Positions 45,248 through 53,483 of a stretch of 64,000 nt of DNA are shown here, piece by piece. Position 1 is the stretch's first letter. Every line of letters starts with the position of its first letter. The notes under the pieces were generated by a model, which saw only the letters and a list, made by a program, of their open reading frames with translations, made no database searches and was not told the origin of the DNA. The translations under genes and the position numbers were made by a program. Source of the stretch: Gaiellasilicea sp963749515 (GTDB lineage: Bacteria > Actinomycetota > Thermoleophilia > Gaiellales > Gaiellaceae); NCBI GenBank assembly GCA_963749515.1, contig CAVVMR010000014.1, positions 180,915-244,914 of the forward strand. Reading direction: 5' to 3'.

Positions 45248-46128
45248 GGAAGGTCGCCTACTACAAGGGCTGTCTCGCGTCGCTCTCCGCCAAGGAGCTC
45301 GACATCTCGACGCAGGCGCTCTCGCCCAAGGTCGGCCTGGAGCTGGTCGAGCTCGAGACCGTGACCTGCTGCGGCGCAGGTGACATCCACGAGGCCGAGC
45401 CCGACTACTACCTGCACCTGAACGCGCGGATCCTCGCGTACTCCGAGGCGACCGGCTGCGACACGCTGATGACGGTCTGCAACGTCTGCACGCTCAACCT
45501 GCGGCAGGCGAACTTCCAGCTGCAGGGCGACACCGCGCTGCTCGAGCGCGTCAACGGCAACCTGGCGAAGGTCGGGGTGCCGGAGTACAAGGGCACCGTC
45601 GACGTCCAGCACTTCCTCTGGCTGGTCGCGGCGGGCGAGGGCTACGAGCTGCTGCAGACCGCGGCGCACAAGGGCCTGAAGGGCCTCAAGATCGCGCCGT
45701 TCTACGGGTGCCAGATCCTGCGCCCGTCCAAGCTGCTCGGCTTCGAGGATCCCGACAAGCCGTCGTCGCTCGAGCGAATCATCGAGGCCTGCGGCGGGGA
45801 GGCGATCGACTATCCCGCCAAGATCAAGTGCTGCGGCTTCCCGATCATCCAGGCCCGCGAGGAGACGGCGCTCGGCGAGCTGATCCAGCCGATCGAGCAG
45901 GCGAAGGAGGCCGGCGCGGACGCGATCGTGACTCCGTGCCCGCTCTGCCACCTCTCGCTCGACGCCTGGCAGACGAAGCTGAAGAAGCAAACGGGCAAGG
46001 ACTTCCAGATGCCGATCCTGCACCTCTCGCAGCTGATCGGCGTCGCCGCGGGGCTCGAGGCGGCGGAGCTGAAGTTCAAGCGCCACGTCGTCTCCGTGGA
46101 CCCTGTGCTCGAGAAACTGAGCGTTTGA
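45244..46128 (+). CDS. CCG-domain subunit of type E succinate dehydrogenase (HdrB-like)
   Basis: 294 residues with two CCG-type cysteine-rich domains: VTCCGAGDIHE with MTVCNVCTLNL, and PFYGCQILRP with KCCGFPI and TPCPLCHLSL. In type E succinate:quinone oxidoreductases this subunit replaces the haem-bearing SdhC/SdhD membrane helices and binds a special iron-sulfur cluster near the quinone site. No membrane helix is visible; attachment may use amphipathic helices. No SdhC/SdhD gene is nearby. Confidence 0.87.
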   Translation: MRKVAYYKGCLASLSAKELDISTQALSPKVGLELVELETVTCCGAGDIHEAEPDYYLHLNARILAYSEATGCDTLMTVCNVCTLNLRQANFQLQGDTALLERVNGNLAKVGVPEYKGTVDVQHFLWLVAAGEGYELLQTAAHKGLKGLKIAPFYGCQILRPSKLLGFEDPDKPSSLERIIEACGGEAIDYPAKIKCCGFPIIQAREETALGELIQPIEQAKEAGADAIVTPCPLCHLSLDAWQTKLKKQTGKDFQMPILHLSQLIGVAAGLEAAELKFKRHVVSVDPVLEKLSV

Positions 46129-46179
46129 TCGCAAGGTTCCGGCCGCTCGGACGTCTTCATAACTGGAGGGGCGGTTTCG

Positions 46180-46208
46180 GGCTCGGCGATCCTGGGGGGC
46201 GCCGAGCC
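46180..46208 (+). terminator. Probable terminator of the sdh operon
   Basis: A perfect 9-bp stem, GGCTCGGCG / CGCCGAGCC, with an 11-base loop, followed by TGAACTTTTCTC. The T-run starts five bases after the stem. It lies about 50 bases past the last sdh gene. Confidence 0.6.
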
Positions 46209-46383
46209 TGAACTTTTCTCTCGCACCACCGGCCGCGGCACCTGCGCCCGGCGGAGCCGGGCTCCGGCACCGCTCTCGCCGCCGGCGGCGCTCCGCGCGG
46301 GAGTCCGTGCTCTCGCACTGTCCACCCGCGCTACGCACCACCGGCGACGAGCCGGAGGCGCGAGAGGATGCGACAGGTAGCCG
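46209..46383. other. GC-rich intergenic stretch with imperfect inverted repeats
   Basis: No gene seen. CTCTCGC (near 46218) pairs with GCGAGAG (46360-46366), and CGGCGGAGCCGGGCTCCG (46249-46266) is the reverse complement of an 18-base stretch at 7663-7680. It may be a structured leader or a decayed repeat. Confidence 0.4.
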
Positions 46384-47163
46384 ATGCTGATCGCACTCGT
46401 GATCCTGGTGGCCGTCGCTGTCCTCGGCCTCGCCTACGGCTGGTTCGAGGCCGGCTGGCTGCGCACGCGCGTTCTCGACGTCCCGGTCGAAGGGCTCCCC
46501 GCAGAGCTCGACGGCCTGCGGATCGCGCACCTCTCCGACTTCCATCTCGGGCCGCCGTCGCGCGGCAGCGTCGCCGTGCGGAACGCCGCTGTGTGGGTGC
46601 GCGAGCGGCGGCCCGATCTCGTCGTCGCCACCGGCGACCTCCTCTCGCACCCACGCGGCCGCGCACAGCTCGACGAGACGCTGCGCGGGCTCGACGCCTT
46701 TGCCGTCCTCGGAAACCACGACGTGGCCGTCACACGCGACCCGTTCTCGCGCCCGGCCGAGCTCGACGGCCTGCCGGCGACGCTGCTCCTGGACGAGTCA
46801 CGGACGGTCGAGCGGCGCGGGAAACGGATCCAGATCGCCGGCATGGGGCCGCACCCTGTCGGCGCCGCACCGGCTCCAGACGGCGATGCCGTGCTCCGGG
46901 TGCTCCTCAGCCACTATCCGAGACTCACGGCTCCCGGCTACCAGCTCGTCCTCGCCGGCCATATGCACGCCGGCCAGATCGTGCTCCCGTATCCGGGCGG
47001 AAAGATCCGCTTCGCGCACCTGCGGGCGAAGGTCGTCGAGGGGCTGTACCGGCGCGGGGACGTGATGCTTCATGTCTCGCCGGGTCTCGGCACGACGTTT
47101 CTCCCTCTGCGCTTCTTCGCCCGGCCCGAGGTGACCGAGCTGGTTCTAAGATCCGTTGCCTGA
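46384..47163 (+). CDS. Membrane-anchored metallophosphoesterase (YkuE-like)
   Basis: 259 residues. One N-terminal helix (MLIALVILVAVAVLGLAYGW), then the calcineurin-like motif set: HLSDFHLG, VVATGDLL, VLGNHDV, LLSHYP and LAGHMHAGQ. It hydrolyses phosphoesters with two metals; the family acts on UDP-sugar or lipid phosphates. Its stop overlaps the next ATG (TGATG). Confidence 0.88.
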   Translation: MLIALVILVAVAVLGLAYGWFEAGWLRTRVLDVPVEGLPAELDGLRIAHLSDFHLGPPSRGSVAVRNAAVWVRERRPDLVVATGDLLSHPRGRAQLDETLRGLDAFAVLGNHDVAVTRDPFSRPAELDGLPATLLLDESRTVERRGKRIQIAGMGPHPVGAAPAPDGDAVLRVLLSHYPRLTAPGYQLVLAGHMHAGQIVLPYPGGKIRFAHLRAKVVEGLYRRGDVMLHVSPGLGTTFLPLRFFARPEVTELVLRSVA

Positions 47164-47453
47164 TGGAAGGCCACGCGGTCATCTCCCCCGACGTCCTCGC
47201 GAGCTACGCAGCCGATGCTGCGCGCGAGGTGGAGGGCGTGCGTGACCTCGCCGGCAAGGGCGTCAAGGTCAGCGGCGAGGAGGGCCAGGTGTCGGTCGAG
47301 CTGCACCTCAGCCTCGAGTGGGGAGCGCACGCCGGCGAGGTCGGCTCCCGGGTGCAGGCCAATGTGGGCGACTGCCTCGCTCGCATGGCGGACGTCCATC
47401 CCCAGACCATCGACGTGATCGTGGACGAATGGCACAACGCGTCGTCGGGCTGA
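47163..47453 (+). CDS. Asp23/Gls24 family protein
   Basis: 96 residues. ISPDVLASYAADAAREVEGV, GVKVSGEEGQVSVELHLSLEWG, and QANVGDCLARMADVHPQTIDVIVDE match the Asp23/Gls24 fold, linked to envelope stress. The ATG shares a base with the upstream stop; TAAGAT ten bases before it could also give a separate leaderless start. Confidence 0.85.
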   Translation: MEGHAVISPDVLASYAADAAREVEGVRDLAGKGVKVSGEEGQVSVELHLSLEWGAHAGEVGSRVQANVGDCLARMADVHPQTIDVIVDEWHNASSG

Positions 47454-48046
47454 CAGGGGCGACGCTCGAGCACGCCCCCTCGGTCTGCCAGACCTGTGTC
47501 TGGTGGCAGTCGCGCAGCGGCCGAACGGCGGGAAAGGACCGCTGGATCGAGAAGGCCGAGGACGAGTGGGGCGCATGGGGCGCGCTCTACCGCGACGACG
47601 ACGGACAGCTGCTCGGCTCGATCCAGTACGGCCCGTCCACGCTCTTCCCCCGCGCGGCCGAGCTGCCGGCAGGCCCGCCGTCGGACGATGCGGTGCTCGT
47701 GACCTGCGTGTACGTCGTCTCGAGCGCCACGCCATGGGTCGAGCAGTCGCTGTTCCTGGCCGCGATCGGCGAGGCGCGCGACAAGGGGGCGAAGGCACTC
47801 GAGGCCTTCGCGTACCGCTACCCCGAGGGGGAGTCGACCTACGAGCGCTTCCTCGTCCACCGCACGGTCTTCCCGCGCGACTTCCTCGCCGACTTCGGCT
47901 TCCAGGTGGTTCGCATCCAGGGACGGGTCGAGCTGCTTCGGCTCGAGCTGGGCGGGCTCGTGCCGGTCGCCGAGGGGAAGCGGGCTCAGGTGCTTCGCGT
48001 GGTCAAGGAGGCCTTCGCGCCGGAGCCCGTACCGCAGCGCCCATAG
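47429..48046 (+). CDS. GNAT-like acetyltransferase-type protein
   Basis: 205 residues from ATG 47429, overlapping the Asp23 gene by 25 bases in another frame. SVCQTCVWWQSR near the start, WGALYRDDDGQLLGSIQYGP, VTCVYVVSSATPWVEQSLFLAAIGEARDKGAKALEAFA, and FLADFGFQVVRIQGRVELLRLEL follow the GNAT strand-helix order. Found in actinobacteria, function unknown. Confidence 0.6.
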   Translation: MAQRVVGLTGATLEHAPSVCQTCVWWQSRSGRTAGKDRWIEKAEDEWGAWGALYRDDDGQLLGSIQYGPSTLFPRAAELPAGPPSDDAVLVTCVYVVSSATPWVEQSLFLAAIGEARDKGAKALEAFAYRYPEGESTYERFLVHRTVFPRDFLADFGFQVVRIQGRVELLRLELGGLVPVAEGKRAQVLRVVKEAFAPEPVPQRP

Positions 48047-48199
48047 GACCCTGATGCGGTTCGAGTAGTAGCGCGAGTGCGGGCGGTCTATGCTTCTTGA
48101 CGCTTTCCGTTCCGCGCCTGCGGCCAACAACAGCACACGACCTCGCGATACGTCTCCCGATCCCTCGCTTTCACAGCGGCCGCTTTCGCGGCCGCGTTC

Positions 48200-51100
48200 G
48201 TGGGTGGGGCGGCCCCGGTCGCCACCGCCGTGCCCACTGGATTCACGGACAGGCTCGTTGCGAGCGTCGGCAGCCCGACCGCGCTCTCGTTCACCCCGGA
48301 TGGACGTCTGCTCGTAGCGACCCAGTTCGGCGATCTCCGGGTCGTTCAGAACGGCACGCTCCTGTCGGCACCGGCGCTCGACCTAGGGTCGGTTCTCTGC
48401 ACGGCCGACGAAGAGGGCCTGCTCGGGGTCACCGTCGACCCGTCGTTCGTCTCGAACGGCTTCGTCTACGCCTACTACACGCGGAACAAGAGCGGCACCT
48501 GCGGCAACCGCGTCTCCCGCTTCACGATGAGCGGCAACACGATCGCACCGGCGAGCGAGCTGGTCCTGGTGGACGAGATCCCCGCCACGGGCAACCACAA
48601 CGGCGGCGACCTCCGCTTCGGCAACGACGGGTACCTCTACGTCAGCGTCGGTGACGGCGGCTGCGACTACGCCGGCAACAGCGGCTGCGCGGGCCAGAAC
48701 GACGCTTCGCGCGACCAGCACGCGCTGATCGGGAAGATCCTTCGCATCACGAGCACGGGTGGGATTCCGCCCTCCAACCCCTTCCAGGGGGCCGGGACCG
48801 CCCGGTGCAACGTCACCGGCCGGACCACGGCGGGCAACAAGTGCCAGGAGACGTTCGCGTGGGGGCTGCGGAACCCGTTCCGCATGGCCTTCGACCCGAA
48901 TACGACGGCGACGCGGTTCTTCATCAACGACGTCGGCCAGGGCGCGTGGGAGGAGGTCGACCTCGGCGTCGCAGGCGCGGACTACGGCTGGAACGTGCGC
49001 GAGGGCCCCTGCGCCAACGGCTCGCTGACGAATTGCGGCGCGCCTCCCGCCGGCATGACGAACCCCGTCTACGCGTACAGCCATCCCGAGTCGGGCTGTG
49101 CTGCGATCACCGGCGGCGCCTTCGTGCCGAACGGGGTCTGGCCGGCCTCCTACGAGGGGACGTACCTGTACGGCGACTACACGTGCGGCAAGATCTTCGT
49201 GCTCACGCCCAACGGGAGCGGCGGCTACACCCGCAGCGAGTTCACGGACGACGTCGGCGCCGTCATCAACATGACCTTCGGGCCGTCGCCACAAGGGCAG
49301 GGGCTCTACTACACGAACTACTCGGACGGCGGCGAGGTGCGGGTGATCGAGTCGACCGCCCTCGGCAACCGGCCCCCGACGGCTCGGCTGACGGCGTCGC
49401 CCAGCTCGGGCTCCGTCCCGCTGGCCGTGAGCTTCGACGGGAGCGCGAGCACGGACCCCGACGCCGGCGACACCCTGACGTACATCTGGAACTTCGGCGA
49501 CGGCTCGTCGACCCAGACCACGAGCTCCGCAACGACGAGTCACACGTACACGACGGCGGGCAGCTTCACCGCGACGCTGACGGTCCGCGACGACGACGGC
49601 GCGCTGTCGTCGCCGGCGTCCGCCGGCATCGATGCCGGGAATACGGCTCCGCAGGTGACGATCGACACCCCGTCGACCACCGCGCGCTTCGCGGTCGGTC
49701 AGACGATCACCTTGCACGGGACCGCGACCGACGCCGAGGACGGGGCGCTTCCCTCGTCGAGCCTCAGCTGGCTCGTGCTCCGCCACCACGACACCCATAC
49801 CCACCCGTTCCTGGCGCCGACTGCAGGGAACGACGTGCAGATCACGCAGCCCGGCCCCGAGGATCTCGGTTCCGGGATCGACGGGTTCCTCGAGGTCCAG
49901 CTGACCGCCACCGACTCGCGCGGCGTCAAGACCACCGTGACCCGGAACGTCTTCCCCAGGAAGGTGGACCTCACTTTCGCGACCAGTCCCGCCGGCCGCA
50001 GCGTCGTAATCGCGGGCACGACCTACACCGCGCCGACGACGATCACCTCCTGGGAGGGCTATTCGATCGCCGTCGCCGCGTCGTCGCAGACGGATGGGCT
50101 CGGTACGCCCTGGAGCTTCCAGTCGTGGTCCGACGGCGGTGCCGCAACGCACTCGATCGTGACGCCGGCGAGCCCGACCACGTTCACGGCGACGTTCGTG
50201 CAAGGGGCCGCCGGTCTCGTCGCGGCGTACGGGCTCGACGCGGGCTCCGGCTCGAGCGTGGCGGATGCGTCGGGGCGCGGGAACGCGGGGTCGGTCTCGG
50301 GGGCTACCTGGAATGCGGCCGGCCGGTTCGGCTCGGCGTTGAGCTTCGACGGGGTGAACGACTGGGTGTCGGTGCCGGACGCCGCCTCGCTGGATCTGAC
50401 GACGGGGATGACGTTGGAGGCGTGGGTGCGGCCGTCTGCGCTCGGTAGCTGGCGGACGGTGGTGTTCAAGGAGCGGCCCGGAGGCGTGGTGTATGCACTG
50501 TTCGCCGATCAGGCGGGCTCGCGGCCGCTGGGGCAGGTGTTCATCGGTGGGGAACGGAACGCGGTCGGGACGTCGGCGGTGCCGCTGAACGCGTGGACGC
50601 ATCTGGCGACGACATTCGACGGCTCGGTGGTGCGTCTCTACGTCAACGGTTCGCTGGCGGCGTCGACCGCGGTGTCGGGGGCGATGGCGGCCTCGACCGG
50701 GCTGCTGCGCCTTGGCGGCAACAGCGTCTGGGGCGAGTGGTTCGCGGGGCTGATCGACGAGGTGCGGGTCTACAACCGGGCGCTGAGCGCCGGCGAGATC
50801 CAGCAGGACATGCAGACGGCCGTCAGTGCAGCGCCGCCGCCGCCGGACACGGTGCCGCCTTCTGCGCCGTCGGGTCTGACCGCTTCGACGGCGTTGGGCT
50901 CCGTGACGCTGGGCTGGGCGGCCGCGAGCGACAACGTGGCTGTCGTGCGCTACAACGTCCATCGCTCTCAGACGGCGGGCTTCACGCCGGCGATCGGGAA
51001 CCGGGTCGCACAGCCGGCCGGGACGGGCTACACCGATTCGGGACTTGCTGCCGGCACGTACTACTACCGCGTGACGGCCGAGGATGCAGCCGGCAACGTC

Positions 51101-52996
51101 GGTGCCCCCTCGCCCGAGCTGGCTGCGGTAGTTCCCTCCGACCAGCCGCCGGCGGTGTCGATCTCGGCGCCTGCGTCCGGCGCGACGGTCAGCGGCACGG
51201 TGACTGTGAGCGCCGCAGCGTCGGACGACGTCGGAGTCGGCGGCGTCCAGTTCCGGCTCGGCGCGGCGAATCTCGGCGCCGAGGACACCGCGGCGCCCTA
51301 CTCGATCTCCTGGGACACGACCACCGTCGGCAATGGCGCCTACCAGCTGACCGCCGTCGCCCGCGACGGCTCCTCCCAGACCACGACCTCCGCGGCGATC
51401 ACCGTCAACGTCAGCAATCCGTCCGGGCCGCCGGTCGGCCTCGGTCTGGTGGCGGCGTACGGGTTCGACGCAGGCACTGGCTCGAGCGCGGCAGACTCCT
51501 CCGGGAGCGGGAACGCCGGCTCGATCACTGGAGCGGTGTGGAGCGGGGCGGGCCGCTACGGCTCGGCGCTGAGCTTCGACGGGGTGAACGACTGGGTGTC
51601 GGTGCCGGACGCGTCCTCCCTGGACTTGACCACGGGGATGACGTTGGAGGCCTGGGTGCGGCCCTCGGCGCTTGGTGGCTGGCGGACGGTGATCTTCAAG
51701 GAGCGTCCGGGCGGCGTGGTGTACGGGCTGTTTGCCGACCAGGGCGGTTCGCGGCCGCTGGGGCAGGTGTTCATCGGTGGGGAGCGGAACGCGGTCGGGA
51801 CGTCGGCGGTGCCGCTGAACGCCTGGACGCATCTGGCGACGACATATGACGGGTCGCTGCTGCGGCTGTACGTGAATGGGTCGTTGGCGTCCTCGTCGGC
51901 CGTCTCGGGCGCGATGGCGGCCTCGACCGGGCTGCTGCGCCTCGGTGGCAACAGCATCTGGGGCGAGTGGTTCGCCGGCCTGATCGACGAGGTGCGGGTC
52001 TACGACCGTGCGCTGTCGGCCTCGGAGGTGCAGGGGGACCTGGCGACTCCCGTGAGTGGGTCGCCGCCACCGCCGGACACGTCCGCGCCGTCGGCGCCGA
52101 CGGGATTGTCGGGCACCGCGTCAGCAGGGTCGGTGGCGCTGTCGTGGACGGCGTCGAGCGACAACGTCGGTGTGGCGCGCTACAACGTGCACCGGTCGCA
52201 GACCTCGGGCTTCACTCCCTCGGCAGCGAACCGCGTGGCGCAGCCCACGGGGACGAGCTACACGGACTCCGGCCTTGCCGCCGGCACCTACCACTACCGC
52301 GTGACTGCGGAGGATGCGGCCGGCAACGTCAGTGCCGCCTCGGCGCAGCTGACCTCGGTCGTTCCTGCCGCGACCGCGGGCCTCGTTGCCGCCTACGGAT
52401 TCAACGCCGGCTCGGGCTCGACCGTCGCCGACTCGTCCGCTGCGGGCAACACCGGGTCGCTGACCGGCGCCACGTGGAACGCGGCCGGCCGGTTCGGCTC
52501 GGCGCTGAGCTTCGACGGGGTGAACGACTGGGTGACGACCCCGGATGCGAGCTCCCTCGACTTGACGAGCGCGATGACGCTGGAGGCCTGGGTTCGCCCC
52601 TCGGCCCTCGGTGGCTGGCGGACCGTGGTGTTCAAGGAGCGGCCCGGTGGCGTGGTGTACGGATTGTTCGCCGACCAGGCGGGCTCGCGGCCGCTCGGGC
52701 AGGTGTTCATCGGCTCGGAGCGGAACGCTGTCGGGACGGCGGCGGTGCCGCTGAACGCGTGGACGCACCTGGCGACGACCTTCGATGGGGCCGTCGTTCG
52801 CCTCTACGTGAACGGTGTCCTGGCCGGCTCGACCTCGGTGAGCGGGTCGATGGCCGCGTCGACGGGTGTCCTCCGGATCGGTGGCAACAGCATCTGGGGC
52901 GAGTGGTTCGCCGGGCTGATCGACGAGGTGCGGGTCTACAACCGGGCGCTCAGCGCCGGTGAGATCCAGCAGGACATGCAGCTTCCGATCGGCTGA
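48200..52996 (+). CDS. Giant secreted PQQ-dehydrogenase / PKD / LamG / Fn3 protein, start unresolved
   Basis: 1598 residues from GTG 48200. Residues 1-390 are a glucose/sorbosone dehydrogenase-type PQQ propeller (GNHNGGDLRFG, VSVGDGGCDYAG, EEVDLGVAGADYGWNVREG). A PKD domain (about 393-475) follows, then an uncharacterised beta region. Three LamG/jellyroll domains lie at about 670-870, 1080-1280 and 1395-1595. Two Fn3 domains and one Ig-like domain (about 970-1070) fill the gaps between them. A signal peptide-like stretch (RSLAFTAAAFAAAF) is encoded just before GTG 48200 in the same frame with no start codon ahead of it, so the true start is missing or shifted. It is probably an extracellular sugar-binding oxidase. 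Confidence 0.82.
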   Translation: MGGAAPVATAVPTGFTDRLVASVGSPTALSFTPDGRLLVATQFGDLRVVQNGTLLSAPALDLGSVLCTADEEGLLGVTVDPSFVSNGFVYAYYTRNKSGTCGNRVSRFTMSGNTIAPASELVLVDEIPATGNHNGGDLRFGNDGYLYVSVGDGGCDYAGNSGCAGQNDASRDQHALIGKILRITSTGGIPPSNPFQGAGTARCNVTGRTTAGNKCQETFAWGLRNPFRMAFDPNTTATRFFINDVGQGAWEEVDLGVAGADYGWNVREGPCANGSLTNCGAPPAGMTNPVYAYSHPESGCAAITGGAFVPNGVWPASYEGTYLYGDYTCGKIFVLTPNGSGGYTRSEFTDDVGAVINMTFGPSPQGQGLYYTNYSDGGEVRVIESTALGNRPPTARLTASPSSGSVPLAVSFDGSASTDPDAGDTLTYIWNFGDGSSTQTTSSATTSHTYTTAGSFTATLTVRDDDGALSSPASAGIDAGNTAPQVTIDTPSTTARFAVGQTITLHGTATDAEDGALPSSSLSWLVLRHHDTHTHPFLAPTAGNDVQITQPGPEDLGSGIDGFLEVQLTATDSRGVKTTVTRNVFPRKVDLTFATSPAGRSVVIAGTTYTAPTTITSWEGYSIAVAASSQTDGLGTPWSFQSWSDGGAATHSIVTPASPTTFTATFVQGAAGLVAAYGLDAGSGSSVADASGRGNAGSVSGATWNAAGRFGSALSFDGVNDWVSVPDAASLDLTTGMTLEAWVRPSALGSWRTVVFKERPGGVVYALFADQAGSRPLGQVFIGGERNAVGTSAVPLNAWTHLATTFDGSVVRLYVNGSLAASTAVSGAMAASTGLLRLGGNSVWGEWFAGLIDEVRVYNRALSAGEIQQDMQTAVSAAPPPPDTVPPSAPSGLTASTALGSVTLGWAAASDNVAVVRYNVHRSQTAGFTPAIGNRVAQPAGTGYTDSGLAAGTYYYRVTAEDAAGNVGAPSPELAAVVPSDQPPAVSISAPASGATVSGTVTVSAAASDDVGVGGVQFRLGAANLGAEDTAAPYSISWDTTTVGNGAYQLTAVARDGSSQTTTSAAITVNVSNPSGPPVGLGLVAAYGFDAGTGSSAADSSGSGNAGSITGAVWSGAGRYGSALSFDGVNDWVSVPDASSLDLTTGMTLEAWVRPSALGGWRTVIFKERPGGVVYGLFADQGGSRPLGQVFIGGERNAVGTSAVPLNAWTHLATTYDGSLLRLYVNGSLASSSAVSGAMAASTGLLRLGGNSIWGEWFAGLIDEVRVYDRALSASEVQGDLATPVSGSPPPPDTSAPSAPTGLSGTASAGSVALSWTASSDNVGVARYNVHRSQTSGFTPSAANRVAQPTGTSYTDSGLAAGTYHYRVTAEDAAGNVSAASAQLTSVVPAATAGLVAAYGFNAGSGSTVADSSAAGNTGSLTGATWNAAGRFGSALSFDGVNDWVTTPDASSLDLTSAMTLEAWVRPSALGGWRTVVFKERPGGVVYGLFADQAGSRPLGQVFIGSERNAVGTAAVPLNAWTHLATTFDGAVVRLYVNGVLAGSTSVSGSMAASTGVLRIGGNSIWGEWFAGLIDEVRVYNRALSAGEIQQDMQLPIG
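50216..52985 (+). repeat. Three near-identical LamG modules at DNA level
   Basis: Copies of about 600 bases begin near 50216, 51448 and 52377. Each holds the same phrases, such as gacggggtgaacgactgggt, and ends near GGCAACAGCxTCTGGGGCGAG. Two Fn3 blocks (near 50860 and 52080) are also repeated. Silent sites agree widely, suggesting recent duplication. Confidence 0.85.
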
Positions 52997-53009
52997 CCCG
53001 GACCAAAAA

Positions 53010-53037
53010 GAGAGCCGCGACCGAAGTCGCGGCTCTC
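53010..53037 (-). terminator. Intrinsic terminator of the lasso precursor transcript
   Basis: A perfect 12-bp stem (GAGAGCCGCGAC / GTCGCGGCTCTC) with a CGAA loop. Read on the minus strand it is followed directly by TTTTT (53009-53005). It lies 24 bases after the stop of the second precursor gene and 13 bases past the convergent LamG gene. Confidence 0.85.
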
Positions 53038-53061
53038 AGAATGCTTCTCGCTTCGAGGCAG

Positions 53062-53220
53062 CTAGGACGAGCAGTTCGAGATCGGGATGAACGTGAAGTA
53101 GTCCGGTGGCCCGATCGTCTTGTTCCAGACGCATGGAACTTGACCCTGCTGCGTAAGCTCGTGCAACGACCCGACAACGCGAAGCGCCGGCGGCTCGTAT
53201 GCGTGCATGGTTGGTTTCAT
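53062..53220 (-). CDS. Lasso-peptide-type precursor 2 (non-canonical core)
   Basis: 52 residues from ATG 53220, with GAGAGGG nine bases upstream. The leader motif is exact: Y8, P11, L13, G17 and T23 (YEPPALRVVGSLHELTQ), the YxxPxLx3Gx5T signature. With Thr at -2, the 28-residue core starts at Gln 25. Position 9 is Asn 33, and no Asp/Glu lies at 7-9; the only acidic residue is at position 16. Cys sit at core 6 and 26. The C-terminus YFTFIPISNCSS resembles precursor 1. It could be a decoy, a disulfide peptide or a new variant. Confidence 0.85.
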   Translation of the reverse strand: MKPTMHAYEPPALRVVGSLHELTQQGQVPCVWNKTIGPPDYFTFIPISNCSS

Positions 53221-53237
53221 GAAAAGTGCCCTCTCCC

Positions 53238-53414
53238 CTACGGCGAAGTGTTGGTGATTGACGTGCCCATGAAAGTGAAGCCGTCGCTCGAGCCGTACAT
53301 CTTGTCCTGCTGCGTGAGCGAATGGAGCGAGCCGAGCACACGAAGCACCGGTGCTTCGTACTCGTCCTGGGTGATGTTCTTTGAATCAGGCACTGACGCC
53401 TCCCCCACGTGCAT
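53238..53414 (-). CDS. Lasso-peptide precursor 1
   Basis: 58 residues from ATG 53414. The leader has Y19, P22, L24, G28 and T34 in exact YxxPxLx3Gx5T spacing (YEAPVLRVLGSLHSLTQ). With Thr at -2, the 23-residue core starts at Gln 36 and has Asp at core position 9 (QDKMYGSSD), suited to a nine-residue ring. Tail GFTFMGTSITNTSP. Gln as first core residue is unusual, since Gly is typical; cleavage one residue later would give Asp 1 and Asp 8. It lies 17 bases upstream of precursor 2 in one transcript. Confidence 0.9.
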   Translation of the reverse strand: MHVGEASVPDSKNITQDEYEAPVLRVLGSLHSLTQQDKMYGSSDGFTFMGTSITNTSP

Positions 53415-53427
53415 TTGAAGTAGCCCA

Positions 53428-53456
53428 ATTGTAGGTTTGTGCTCCTGGATCTACAA
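53428..53456 (-). promoter_or_regulatory. Promoter of the lasso precursor genes
   Basis: Read leftward: TTGTAG (53456-53451), a 17-base spacer and TACAAT (53433-53428). The precursor 1 ATG is 13 bases beyond the -10 box, leaving a leader of about six bases. Confidence 0.55.
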
Positions 53457-53469
53457 CTAGCCGCGCGGC

Positions 53470-53475
53470 TAGAGT
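53470..53475 (+). promoter_or_regulatory. -10 box of the lasso kinase-like gene
   Basis: TAGAGT ends eight bases before GTG 53484 with no ribosome-binding site; this decides the start over GTG 53439. Confidence 0.5.
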
Positions 53476-53483
53476 TCGCGGGC

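Noticed and set aside
48383..51832. 1149-residue minus-strand frame under the LamG protein
   Set aside because: Arg/Pro-rich shadow with no recognisable domain; the plus strand carries clear domains.
53041..53428. 130-residue minus-strand frame across the precursor region
   Set aside because: It runs in another frame from the two precursor genes, has no domain, and the precursors have exact leader motifs plus promoter and terminator.
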